A stretch of 11,392 bases of DNA from Planctomycetota bacterium. Lineage in GTDB: Bacteria > Planctomycetota > Phycisphaerae > Sedimentisphaerales > Anaerobacaceae. Where the stretch lies: NCBI GenBank assembly GCA_022567055.1, contig JADFHU010000100.1:1-11392 (forward strand). Direction: 5' to 3'. How positions within the stretch are numbered: position 1 is the stretch's first letter; every line of letters starts with the position of its first letter. The notes beneath the pieces are model-generated. The model did not search any database, was not told the origin of the DNA, and saw only the letters and a program-made list of their open reading frames with translations. Shown piece after piece: positions 1-7,074 of the stretch. Position numbers and translations under genes: made by a program.

Positions 1-1
1 C

Positions 2-109
2 GACGATCATTATGTTAGGGGCTCTAAACACATTGATGAGGCGTTGACTACGAATCGAAAACTAAAACGCGATATCCGGGAAATCAGGACCGCGATATCA
101 AATAGTTGA
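2..109 (+). CDS. Possible C-terminal end of a gene cut by the left window edge
   Basis: An open frame enters from the window edge and runs 35 codons to TGA at 107-109. The peptide begins DDHYVRGSKHIDEA and ends REIRTAISNS. It is hydrophilic, with a helical charged end (NRKLKRDIREIR), which looks like the tail of a real protein, but no family can be named. The gene would converge on the minus-strand ATP-grasp gene, leaving 56 bases between the two stops, in which I see no clear terminator hairpin. A 35-codon open frame can arise by chance, so this is tentative. Confidence 0.4.
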   Translation, partial: DDHYVRGSKHIDEALTTNRKLKRDIREIRTAISNS

Positions 110-165
110 TAATTGAGACGTGACCCCGATGGCCCAATGACCCTTGATCAATAAGACTCCTGGAT

Positions 166-3100
166 TTATTCCACTGTTTTGTCATCAAATCCATACACAA
201 TTATTTCCCTGCTGCCATCACGCTTAGCAATGGCATGAATGAGTTGGATGTCTTGGTCGATGAGTTCTTGGCGTATTGACTCGGATAGACCTGGCTCCAA
301 TTGCGGTTCGAACAGGAAGTGCTCTGTGACATTATGATGCTCCGGCTTATAGGTTTGACTATAATAACCCGTCAAGGTGATTGGCTGCGAAATGAAGCCA
401 TTCAGTGTCGTTTGCTCAAACCGTTTTATCGGGGCGGTATGACGATTCCAATCAGCAAAGCCATCTGGGGCAGGTGGATAATAAAAGGCGGTTTCTACAG
501 ACAGTCCTTCGAATCGAATTAAACGAACCTGATACATGTCTTCAGCGCTAGATAACTGACGCGGCCATACATAGACTGTATCAGTGGTCGTTTCTATCAA
601 TCCTGATGGCGGATCTGATGACCACACCTGCTGATGCCAGGACTTGACCGGATCCTGATATTGGACATCCAATCTGAAGCATCGCTGTTCCAAGTTCAAA
701 GGATGCAGCCCAAGATCTGTTAGTGTTTTAAAGGGACTTTCAGCCTCTGAGATCTTCTCTATGGGCACTGTTATATTGAGTTGATACTGACGTAGATTGT
801 TGGTGTCACCGAGCGTCCACCTCTCTACGACCGTATCTGTATCAAAACTGTGTGTAAAATCAGTCAATGTTGTGATCTCCTCAAAGACCTCCTGGAGGCT
901 ATTGGTATCAAGCCACGGGAGTATTAATGCGTCAAACAATGAATCATTCAGATCCGCAGGCGTCAGCAGCATATCGTTGGTGGCAAGACACCATTGCGAC
1001 TTGAGGCGATGGTATGCAAAGGGATCGACTTTTTCCTGGAATTCAAATTCACCTGTAAAGATCTCGTACACAGTTGGCTCATTGAAGAGCACAGGCGTGA
1101 TGGTGGGTGTGTCATTGGGACGCGGCACTTCACGCAGTTGTTTGATAACAAGGCCGCCTCTGGGCAGGACCACACTGCCGGGGGCAACCAGTTTGTATTC
1201 AAGATCCAGGATGTACTGGGTTTTACCGGTTGTATTCCAGAAATGGTTGCTCACCTGAATGATCAGGTCTACCAATGCGTCGTAATCATCAGACCAAGTC
1301 ATGACCGTTTCACCCAAACGCACAAGATTCGAGACACGGTCGAGACGAGGCGGTCCCACACTCCCGGATGGATACACGCGTACAGAGACCTCTTCCGGAA
1401 TGGAATTGTCCGGCGGATTGGTGACTGACACAGCCCCTTGTTGTGTCACAAGGGTGATATAACTATTTTGGCCAGGGCCTTCTCGATTGACCGTGGCAAC
1501 GCCATTGGCCAGTTCAAGCTCATCTGGAAAGGAGTGATGGACTAATAGGGCCATGCCCACGTCATTTTCATTGACGTGGTGTCGTTGCCGTTCAAGATAG
1601 GCGTTGTCATTGTAGAAGCTAGCAAACACGCGGCGGATCGCTCGGAAGATGTCCCGTTCATTCGGTTGATGGGGATCACACCAACAGGGTCCGGTCGAAT
1701 CCGTGTCGAATGAATCAGCAAGGCAACCACTGTAACTGTCATACAAACCTGCCCCGGTAAAGTTGTCGGAGTCTTCCATGTTAGTGGAGCTGCGGAATCG
1801 GAGCTTTTGGTATGGATCAAACCCTGTATTTGCATCTGACAAGGCCTGGACAAGCGATATCTCTATGGCTGGGGCAAAGACCGTCACCTGGGACGTTTCA
1901 AAGAGCCTTCGTATCCCAGCCAGAATCCGCGATAAAACGGACATGTTCCGGCCCGCATCATTTGAGGCCTCTGCCAATCGCAACGCAATTTCCTGGCGTA
2001 ATGTGCTGCCCGATATCGCGGTCGGGATCTGCCACTTGGTTGGATCATTGGGATCATCGGTGAGAAAGAGGCCATTGAGTGCGATGGTTTCATCAGAACC
2101 GTTGTAGAGTTCGATCCAGTCGGGATAGGTTCCAGGTTCATTCGGGTCTTCGATAGTGGTCTCATTGTCTGCCATCAATTCATTAATAACGAGTCTACCT
2201 GAGACCGGCGCTTGACCTGGTGAATTACTCGCACCCGGAGAGGGACTCGGCAACAGTTGCCACACAGCATTGCCATCCGTGACACGTCCATATGAAATAT
2301 CCTCTGGCTGCTTACCAAACTTAACCGTATCCAGGGTGATGCCGCCAGCGTCATACAGACCGACAAATTCGCCGCTCCGGCGCAGGCGAAAATCAAGATG
2401 TGTCAGCCCTTTCTCTGGCTGGCCATCGGCCCATAGCACGATGTGGTGGCCAGGGGCAAGTTCAAGTCGAGGTGTGGACAGGAGTGTTTGATCCAAAAAG
2501 GCGGTCCACAGATCGAATGTCAGGGCCATGGCCTTAGGACTATGATCCGGTAAAACCTCACGCAGCATGCCAAAGTTTGCAGCCTTACCGCCTACATAAC
2601 GAATGTGATCGGGTGTCAATCCTTCGGTTGACAGGGCATATGCACCGTACGACATGATGACGTCAATGGCCAAGGGCTCGGGCTGTTTGAGTGTTTCAAG
2701 ATAGTCCTCCATGTTGGGATCCAAGGCATCGCCTGCGTCAATCATCTGTATTTGGCAGGCGCCGTATACATCATAGGTAACACTCAAAGCAATCTGGTGA
2801 TCGACCAGGCTTTCAGCCCGGTTGGCATCATCAGATAGGGCCAGGTGGGCAAACGGGATGCGCCACGTCTGCGCAAGAATCGCTACATGTGAGTTCGGCG
2901 TGGTCGGAGCCAATGACAGGATACCGGCGACCTGTGGGATCTCCGCAGGGATGGCATTGGTCAGCAGGATATCATTGGGCTCCAAGAGCCCTTGCTCATA
3001 AGCTGTATCAATAGAGCCTGCATCAATATAGTTGAGTCGGCCGTAGGCCCACCCTGGGGAATAGCAGGTATTGCCCTGGGCCCAACGCGATACTGAACCG

Positions 3101-3684
3101 ATCGGAATCCCCTGTGATGCCAACCACCCTTGGTCTGCCTCAGCCTGGTCCTGCTGCTCATACGTGGGAAAGTAGAACGCCGTGACATCAGGGGACGCCT
3201 GGATGGCGGCTTTGACATGATTGAACAGATCACGCATCGTTTCCCTGGCATAGGGTTCCTGTCGAACAAATTGAATCCCATATTCCTGGAATAGGGGTTC
3301 TGGGGGATAACCCGTCAAAGGAGGCCATATCACGGATCCCAGCACGGCTTCCTGATTGGCTTGTGACAGAGTCACTGCATTGAACTGTTGCAGGGTCATG
3401 CCAGAGAAGGGTTCCAGATGTGTCACTGCAAAGTCATAGTGAAACAAATAGGTCTGACTGTCCTGAAACCAAATAGAGCCAAAGTTGTCAGGGCTACAGG
3501 GATCAAGCAGGACTGTAAATTTAATCCATTTAAGCCCCTCACCGGACAGACTATTCGAGCTAAATAAATCGTCGGGGAACACGATGGTGTCATCCCATGA
3601 CGATGAATCACTCTGCCCATTGGCAGGACAACTGAAAATGACAAGCGCCATGCACGTCCATAAAACTGATTTTACACAATCCAT
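166..3684 (-). CDS. Secreted PEP/pyruvate-binding (PPDK-type ATP-grasp) protein with an inserted lamin-tail domain
   Basis: A 1172-residue protein counted from the ATG at 3684. That ATG has GGAAG six bases upstream (3691-3695), whereas the TTG two codons earlier abuts it and is unlikely. Residues 1-23 form a signal peptide ending near PANG-Q. Residues about 50-290 form an N-terminal region with TPNSHVAIL (262-270), which resembles the mobile phosphohistidine domain with H266 as candidate catalytic His. A PPDK_N-type ATP-grasp domain follows: VGGKAANFGML (364-374), RFRSSTNMED (629-638), the probable metal site LDLEY (826-830) and KQLRE (848-852). The region from about 855 is unassigned. Phosphohistidine before ATP-grasp is the order of glucan water dikinases, not of PEP synthase. 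A permuted lamin-tail domain (about 403-558) interrupts the ATP-grasp. The fold and family resemblance are clear; the substrate and whether it is catalytic outside the cytoplasm are unknown. Confidence 0.9.
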   Translation of the reverse strand: MDCVKSVLWTCMALVIFSCPANGQSDSSSWDDTIVFPDDLFSSNSLSGEGLKWIKFTVLLDPCSPDNFGSIWFQDSQTYLFHYDFAVTHLEPFSGMTLQQFNAVTLSQANQEAVLGSVIWPPLTGYPPEPLFQEYGIQFVRQEPYARETMRDLFNHVKAAIQASPDVTAFYFPTYEQQDQAEADQGWLASQGIPIGSVSRWAQGNTCYSPGWAYGRLNYIDAGSIDTAYEQGLLEPNDILLTNAIPAEIPQVAGILSLAPTTPNSHVAILAQTWRIPFAHLALSDDANRAESLVDHQIALSVTYDVYGACQIQMIDAGDALDPNMEDYLETLKQPEPLAIDVIMSYGAYALSTEGLTPDHIRYVGGKAANFGMLREVLPDHSPKAMALTFDLWTAFLDQTLLSTPRLELAPGHHIVLWADGQPEKGLTHLDFRLRRSGEFVGLYDAGGITLDTVKFGKQPEDISYGRVTDGNAVWQLLPSPSPGASNSPGQAPVSGRLVINELMADNETTIEDPNEPGTYPDWIELYNGSDETIALNGLFLTDDPNDPTKWQIPTAISGSTLRQEIALRLAEASNDAGRNMSVLSRILAGIRRLFETSQVTVFAPAIEISLVQALSDANTGFDPYQKLRFRSSTNMEDSDNFTGAGLYDSYSGCLADSFDTDSTGPCWCDPHQPNERDIFRAIRRVFASFYNDNAYLERQRHHVNENDVGMALLVHHSFPDELELANGVATVNREGPGQNSYITLVTQQGAVSVTNPPDNSIPEEVSVRVYPSGSVGPPRLDRVSNLVRLGETVMTWSDDYDALVDLIIQVSNHFWNTTGKTQYILDLEYKLVAPGSVVLPRGGLVIKQLREVPRPNDTPTITPVLFNEPTVYEIFTGEFEFQEKVDPFAYHRLKSQWCLATNDMLLTPADLNDSLFDALILPWLDTNSLQEVFEEITTLTDFTHSFDTDTVVERWTLGDTNNLRQYQLNITVPIEKISEAESPFKTLTDLGLHPLNLEQRCFRLDVQYQDPVKSWHQQVWSSDPPSGLIETTTDTVYVWPRQLSSAEDMYQVRLIRFEGLSVETAFYYPPAPDGFADWNRHTAPIKRFEQTTLNGFISQPITLTGYYSQTYKPEHHNVTEHFLFEPQLEPGLSESIRQELIDQDIQLIHAIAKRDGSREIIVYGFDDKTVE
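2011..2478 (-). other. Lamin-tail domain inserted in permuted order inside the ATP-grasp domain
   Basis: Residues about 403-487 of the 3684-166 product read as the C-terminal half of a lamin-tail domain: LELAPGHHIVLWADGQPEKG, then FVGLYDAGG, DISYGR, and the terminal PSPSPGASN. Residues about 496-558 read as the N-terminal half: RLVINELMADN, YPDWIELYNGSDE, LFLTDDPNDPTKWQIP. Normal order is the second block followed by the first, and the end of the second (TKWQIPTAIS) would join smoothly to the start of the first (STPRLELAPG). Flanking sequence (TFDLWTAFLDQ before, TLRQEIALRL after) belongs to the host ATP-grasp fold. Host and insert are in one uninterrupted frame. Confidence 0.8.
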
Positions 3685-3686
3685 AA

Positions 3687-3789
3687 TCAACTTCCGCCTC
3701 TCTCAGGTAAGTGTCTGCCGCCTGTTCCGGACGCCTGCCAAAGCCAATCTGACAGTAGCGCAGCCAGGTCTAGACCGTCAACATGTCCG
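3687..3789 (-). pseudogene. Second dockerin-like segment, out of frame, overlapping the next gene's ribosome binding site
   Basis: Minus-strand reading of the space between the two secreted-protein genes gives NNGHVDGLDLAALLSDWLWQ and then a tail ending ERGGS before TGA (3687-3689). NGHVDGLDLAALLSDWL is a good second half for the preceding dockerin-like DLNGDGQVDHVDFAIMYLHW. The break lies in the A-rich GAAGAATAAC stretch at about 3790-3800, where two missing bases or one extra base would explain it. The last codons carry the GGAAG ribosome binding site of the ATP-grasp gene. Confidence 0.65.
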
Positions 3790-4341
3790 TTATTCTTCAA
3801 CATCATGACACTCAAACCAATGCAGGTACATAATGGCAAAATCAACATGATCTACTTGGCCATCACCATTGAGGTCACCAGCCACAATGGTTTCACATAT
3901 AGGTTTTCCAAAATAAGACTTACTCGCTTCGACTGTTCCACCATAGGCCCCCATGTTAACACCCCCGCCATTGGGGAAGGGCTCAAGACCAATGGGGCTC
4001 ATGGGATCACCCGTATCAATACAGGGACTCGTCACTGCATCCGGTACCCAGCTTTCACTTCTCGAGTCCCAATGTCCGGCCTGGGACTTGAGATGGTAAT
4101 CGCCTTCAATGAAGGTTGCCCCTTGCCAAGCACCTGCATCCACAAAACTGGGGATATGATTTGAGAGATCGTGCCCCAGATTGTGTTGCCATACCACAGG
4201 TGCTACCCCTATAGGAGCAACATCCGGTAATCCTCCTTCAATATTGCAGTACATCGCATTTAACGAAGCCCCTTCATGCCCTACAAAGAGATAAACCTGC
4301 GGCCCTTCTGTTGCCCGGTTATCCCAAAGAATACTGTTCAA
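3790..4341 (-). CDS. Beta-helix protein, C-terminal fragment with first dockerin-like EF-hand
   Basis: A 183-residue frame whose listed start is an internal TTG without a ribosome binding site. The same frame is open upstream to the TAG at 4396, so this is the C-terminal part of the beta-helix gene, not an independent gene. It contains the last coil (NSILWDNRATEGPQVY) and the planctomycetal end block SPCIDTGDPMSPIGLEPFPN (105-124), GGGVNMGAYGGTVEAS (125-140). The EF-hand-like segment AGDLNGDGQVDHVDFAIMYL (154-173) follows, with D/N/D calcium-type ligands. The frame ends at TAA 3790 where a second dockerin repeat should follow. That repeat is present in another frame just downstream, so the end is also aberrant. 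It is unlikely to be translated on its own. Confidence 0.65.
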   Translation of the reverse strand: MNSILWDNRATEGPQVYLFVGHEGASLNAMYCNIEGGLPDVAPIGVAPVVWQHNLGHDLSNHIPSFVDAGAWQGATFIEGDYHLKSQAGHWDSRSESWVPDAVTSPCIDTGDPMSPIGLEPFPNGGGVNMGAYGGTVEASKSYFGKPICETIVAGDLNGDGQVDHVDFAIMYLHWFECHDVEE

Positions 4342-4395
4342 TAATGCTAAACGTGTTTGACCAGGACTGTAAATTGCACCACCTCGGTCTCGGGC

Positions 4396-4526
4396 CTAAT
4401 TATTTACAAGTGTGCAATACTCAAACAGAGGATGTGTATGATGTAGTGAAAGTGCTCCACCATTGGCTGCCTGATTACCTGCAAAGAGACAGCCATGAAA
4501 AACAGCGGCAACGCCATGCCCCCCCC
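4396..4526 (-). pseudogene. Middle part of the beta-helix gene, shifted frame, ending at an in-frame TAG
   Basis: Directly after the G8 run the homologous frame reads HGVAAVFHGCLFAGNQAANG and then the coil FEYCTLVNN, ended by TAG at 4396-4398. Downstream in the same frame the reading goes on with ARDRGGAIYSPGQTRLALL, another beta-helix coil. A single-base change from a sense codon such as TCG would explain the stop. No start codon with a ribosome binding site precedes this piece. Confidence 0.7.
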
Positions 4527-5449
4527 ATCGCGATGGCTCCTCCCGTATGACTGGCATGGTTATTGATGAATCGACAATTGCGGAATGTGGGCCTGCCTCC
4601 ATCTATTGTAAAAATCGCCCCTCCAGTCCCAGCCCAGTTATTGAAAAACACGCAATCTAAAAATGATGGTTTTCCAGCTCCACCATAAACTAGCCCGCTT
4701 GAAAACACGGCCCCCCCTTGATTGTCCTCGAATACACACCGTTGGAACACTGAATCAGATGATACTAGATTAATGCATCTACCCTTGTTTCCAGCAAATA
4801 CGCAGTCAATGACGCTTGAATCAGCCTCTTGAATCACCAACGCACTGGCACTGCCGAGACTCCCTAAGTTGCCTTCAAAGCGACAGTTTTGAAGCAAAAC
4901 CTGACTGCGTTCGATCGACACACCGCCTCCCCATGTATCTCCATTTGCATTTCCGCCTTGGATGATAAATCCATCCAGAACGATATCACCTTCTACGTCT
5001 ATAGCAGTCATAATATGGAAGCTGTTGTCATTGAAAATTCCAGCCCCTTGAAGATCATTGTCAAGCAAATCGCCGCACAAAATAGATGCATACTGATCGA
5101 CATCACGCTGATTGGGATCTTCACAGGACAATCCTCCATAGCCACCAAAAATCACCACGCCCGACCGTAATTCAAACGTGGCCGACCGATCTCCAAGAAC
5201 GTGATTCTCACCTCGATCGGGATAATAGAGTCCTTGTGCTACGCGAATCTCATTGTTGCGCTCAGCCACAGCCAAGGCGTCCTGTAAATGGCAGAAGGCA
5301 CTTGTCCAATGCAGACCATCGCCACCTGCCGGCGCATTATCATCTACGTACGATGTCTTTGCGGTGCATGGATCCGATAGAAGAATACATGCCAGAAGCA
5401 AAAGCCACCGCAATGCACTTAATGGCTGACAACTTTGTCGAGTAGACAT
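4475..5449 (-). CDS. Beta-helix protein, N-terminal fragment as read
   Basis: A 324-residue open frame. Residues 1-30 are a signal peptide (basic start, LLLLACILL core, probable cleavage at CTA-KT). SYVDDNAPAGGDGLHWTSAF (33-52) and EIRVAQGLYYPD (67-78) are the usual opening of planctomycetal beta-helix proteins, followed by GGYGG and the CGDLLDND segment. Beta-helix coils run from about 150 (QNCRFEGN, IDCVFAGN, QRCVFEDN, LDCVFFNN, RNCRFINN). After GGAIAMGG (303-310) the homology stops at the G8 run, and the last 14 residues (AWRCRCFSWLSLCR) are out-of-frame sequence. Beta-helix coils resume in the next frame, so this is a truncated product rather than a natural C-terminus. It would be exported but lack the dockerin. 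Confidence 0.8.
   Translation of the reverse strand: MSTRQSCQPLSALRWLLLLACILLSDPCTAKTSYVDDNAPAGGDGLHWTSAFCHLQDALAVAERNNEIRVAQGLYYPDRGENHVLGDRSATFELRSGVVIFGGYGGLSCEDPNQRDVDQYASILCGDLLDNDLQGAGIFNDNSFHIMTAIDVEGDIVLDGFIIQGGNANGDTWGGGVSIERSQVLLQNCRFEGNLGSLGSASALVIQEADSSVIDCVFAGNKGRCINLVSSDSVFQRCVFEDNQGGAVFSSGLVYGGAGKPSFLDCVFFNNWAGTGGAIFTIDGGRPTFRNCRFINNHASHTGGAIAMGGAWRCRCFSWLSLCR
4519..4526. repeat. C8/G8 homopolymer at the frameshift in the beta-helix gene
   Basis: Eight consecutive C on the plus strand (G on the coding strand). Seven G would keep the beta-helix frame (ATG GGG GGG CAT GGC, giving MGGHG), while eight shift it. The tract is either a sequencing slip, a fixed mutation or a slippage-prone tract. 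Confidence 0.85.
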
Positions 5450-5659
5450 AATATGGCTCCTTCATTTAAGTTGGACGAAAACCGTAGGAACAGTTCAAAA
5501 AATCTTGTTCATAGATACTTTTCTTCACGTCACTTTTTGCCGGCTCTACTCTTATCAACGGAAAAAAAGGCGTAAACGAAGGACTCTGTTGCGATTTTCT
5601 CAAGAAAATGCTTAAACTCCATTGATATTATTTGGTTCCAAAGCACTCAGAGGGAATTG
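5450..5659. promoter_or_regulatory. Divergent intergenic region between beta-helix gene and sigma-factor gene
   Basis: This 210-base A/T-rich stretch must hold promoters for both the minus-strand secreted-protein genes and the plus-strand sigma/kinase genes. I see no convincing -35/-10 pair on either strand. The ribosome binding site for the minus gene is at 5457-5463 (GAAGGAG on that strand). A short palindrome lies at 5594-5609. Confidence 0.5.
5594..5609. promoter_or_regulatory. Short perfect palindrome upstream of the sigma-factor gene
   Basis: ATTTTCT-CA-AGAAAAT has 7-base perfect arms with a 2-base spacer, centred about 58 bases before the sigma-factor ATG. The size suits a dimeric repressor operator. 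A/T-rich DNA yields such palindromes by chance, so the role is a guess. Confidence 0.25.
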
Positions 5660-6271
5660 ATGGGCAGTTTCAAGCACAACACCCGGCAATTGGTCACCCT
5701 CGCCAAAGACGGCGACGAAGACGCTTTGAACCAACTATGCCGTGTTTACGCCGATCGAGTGAGGTGGATGGTACGCCTTCGATTGAGCCGGGAGCTTCGT
5801 CCAAAGCTGGAATCGATGGACTTGGCCCAGGATGTTCTCATGCGCGCCTTGAGGGGTTTAGGGGATTTCACCTATACGAATGAGGGCGACCTTATACGCT
5901 GGTTGTCACGAATTACCCAGAATGTTCTGCGCGACAATGTGGACAGATTACACGCCGGTAAGCGCGATATTCGCAAGGAAATCCCTATTCGTGATCATGG
6001 GCAGACCACGGGGGGTCGGCGTTTCGGCGTTGCTGAACGCCTCGCCTCCACCACACCGAGCGTGATCATGTCCAAGAGAGAGGACCTGTCCAAACTCGAA
6101 AAGGCGATAGACGCGCTAAAACCCGAGTATAGAGACGTGATCATACAGACCAAGATCGAGGGACTTTCATATGGAGAGATCGGCAGCAGACTAAATAAGA
6201 GTGCAGATGCAGTCAGAATGCTGGTGTCAAGTGCGCTGGCGGAGCTAACCAGCGTCTTTATGAGGATCTGA
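5660..6271 (+). CDS. ECF-type RNA polymerase sigma factor
   Basis: A 203-residue sigma-70 family protein with only regions 2 and 4. Region 2 spans about residues 10-100, with 2.2 at MDLAQDVLMRALRGLGDF (53-70) and the promoter-melting/-10 reading part at LIRWLSRITQNVLRDNVDR (78-96). A 40-residue linker follows. Region 4 is 142-198, its helix-turn-helix being LSYGEIGSRLNKSADAVRML (169-188). The ATG at 5660 is preferred over the adjacent TTG 5657 because GAGGG lies five bases upstream of it. The gene ends 11 bases before the kinase gene, so the two are probably co-transcribed. Planctomycetes often pair ECF sigma factors with Ser/Thr kinases instead of anti-sigma factors, and here too no anti-sigma gene is visible. 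It is inferred that the kinase or its propeller signals to this sigma factor. Target promoters are unknown. Confidence 0.93.
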   Translation: MGSFKHNTRQLVTLAKDGDEDALNQLCRVYADRVRWMVRLRLSRELRPKLESMDLAQDVLMRALRGLGDFTYTNEGDLIRWLSRITQNVLRDNVDRLHAGKRDIRKEIPIRDHGQTTGGRRFGVAERLASTTPSVIMSKREDLSKLEKAIDALKPEYRDVIIQTKIEGLSYGEIGSRLNKSADAVRMLVSSALAELTSVFMRI

Positions 6272-6282
6272 TCACGGGAGCA

Positions 6283-7074
6283 ATGGACAACAATCAGGAA
6301 ACGATCGTTAAAGAGGCCGTGCGGCAATTTGCCGATGCGCGCCTGCGCGGCGAACGGCCTGACATAGACGAATTTGTAAAGAAGTACCCGAGTTTGGATC
6401 GTCAGATCAGAGAAGGCATCAGCCATCTGCAGAAAATCAATGCCCTGTTCGATACACTTGTCCAGCCCGATGAGAGCGAATTTGAAGATCCGGCAGCCGG
6501 ACAGAATCTCATTGGCCAAAAGATCGGGAATTTTGAAATAATAGAGGTGATCGGCCGCGGGGGCATGGGAATCGTCTATCTGGCCCGCGACACCAGACTC
6601 AAGCGCTCGGTGGCCGTCAAGAGCATACCCGCCAAATTTATGGCCGACGCAACTGTCCGCATGCGTTTCAAACGTGAGGCCAAAGTTCTGGCCTCTTTAA
6701 ATCACCCAGGTATCGCCATGATTTACGACGTCATTGAACAGGATGACGACGTGGGTTATCTGGTTCTCGAATACGTTCCAGGGGAGACGCTTGCGGAGCG
6801 CATCGCGGGCGACCCGCTCACCTTGGAAGAGGCCCTGGAATACTGCAGGCAGATCGCCGAGGCATTGGAAGCCGCGCATGAGAAAGGCATCATCCATCGC
6901 GATCTCAAACCCGAGAACATTAAGATCAACGAAGACGGTCATGTCAAAGTCCTCGATTTCGGCCTGGCCAAAGAAGTCGTTGATCCCGCCTCCGCAGACA
7001 ATCAAGCCGAATCCCCGACCATCACACATATGACCACCCTCCCCGGCAACTTCTCGGCACGGTCCCCTACATGA
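6283..7074 (+). CDS. Ser/Thr protein kinase, N-terminal part (frameshifted gene)
   Basis: 263 residues as read. Residues 1-75 are a helical leader with FVKKYPSLDRQIREGI, common ahead of planctomycetal kinases. The Hanks-type kinase domain begins about 83: glycine loop IGRGGMGIVY (90-99), AVKS with K113, helix-C Glu E132, catalytic loop HRDLKPEN (205-212) with D207, and DFG at 225-227. After TTLPGN (251-256) the frame runs into 7 unrelated residues and stops. One base later in phase the expected LLGTVPY-MSPEQAR continues in the frame that ends at 9188. Restoring one C (AAC-CTT-CTC for AACTTCTC, near 7050) joins both parts into a 968-residue kinase-TM-propeller protein. As written, this product lacks the activation-segment end and the C-lobe and should be inactive. 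GGGAG lies only two bases before the ATG, an unusually tight spacing. Confidence 0.85.
   Translation: MDNNQETIVKEAVRQFADARLRGERPDIDEFVKKYPSLDRQIREGISHLQKINALFDTLVQPDESEFEDPAAGQNLIGQKIGNFEIIEVIGRGGMGIVYLARDTRLKRSVAVKSIPAKFMADATVRMRFKREAKVLASLNHPGIAMIYDVIEQDDDVGYLVLEYVPGETLAERIAGDPLTLEEALEYCRQIAEALEAAHEKGIIHRDLKPENIKINEDGHVKVLDFGLAKEVVDPASADNQAESPTITHMTTLPGNFSARSPT

Larger units (their letters stand above)
3687..5449 (-). pseudogene. Right-handed beta-helix protein with C-terminal dockerin-like domain, broken three times
   Basis: Joining three frames gives a secreted protein of roughly 585 residues. It has a signal peptide, a beta-helix of repeated 'xxFxNCxFxxN ... GGA' coils, a terminal SPCIDTGDP/NMGAYGGT block and two dockerin-like EF-hand segments. 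Lesions in order of translation are: an extra G in the run at 4519-4526; an in-frame TAG at 4396-4398; and a frameshift near 3790-3800 that ends the frame at TAA 3790 and leaves the second dockerin segment out of frame. The restored frame would stop at TGA 3687-3689, two bases before the ATG of the ATP-grasp gene. The start ATG at 5447-5449 has GAAGGAG seven bases upstream. Proteins of this type are usually secreted or surface-bound in planctomycetes; the ligand is unknown. Confidence 0.75.

Noticed and set aside
797..1428. Two overlapping plus-strand frames of 153 and 144 codons
   Set aside because: They lie antisense to the well-supported ATP-grasp gene, have no ribosome binding site or family resemblance, and are shadows.
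3625..3684. Lipoprotein signal in the ATP-grasp protein (IFSC at residues 16-19)
   Set aside because: Phe at position -2 and Ser at -1 fit a lipobox poorly, and a normal cleavage site follows at PANG-Q.
4396..4398. TAG recoded as a sense codon in this organism
   Set aside because: The toxin gene in the same window ends with TAG, at a position where the family normally ends.
4396..5449. Phase variation as the sole explanation of the broken beta-helix gene
   Set aside because: Correcting the G8 tract still leaves the TAG at 4396 and the frameshift in the dockerin, so a switch at the tract would not give the full-length protein.
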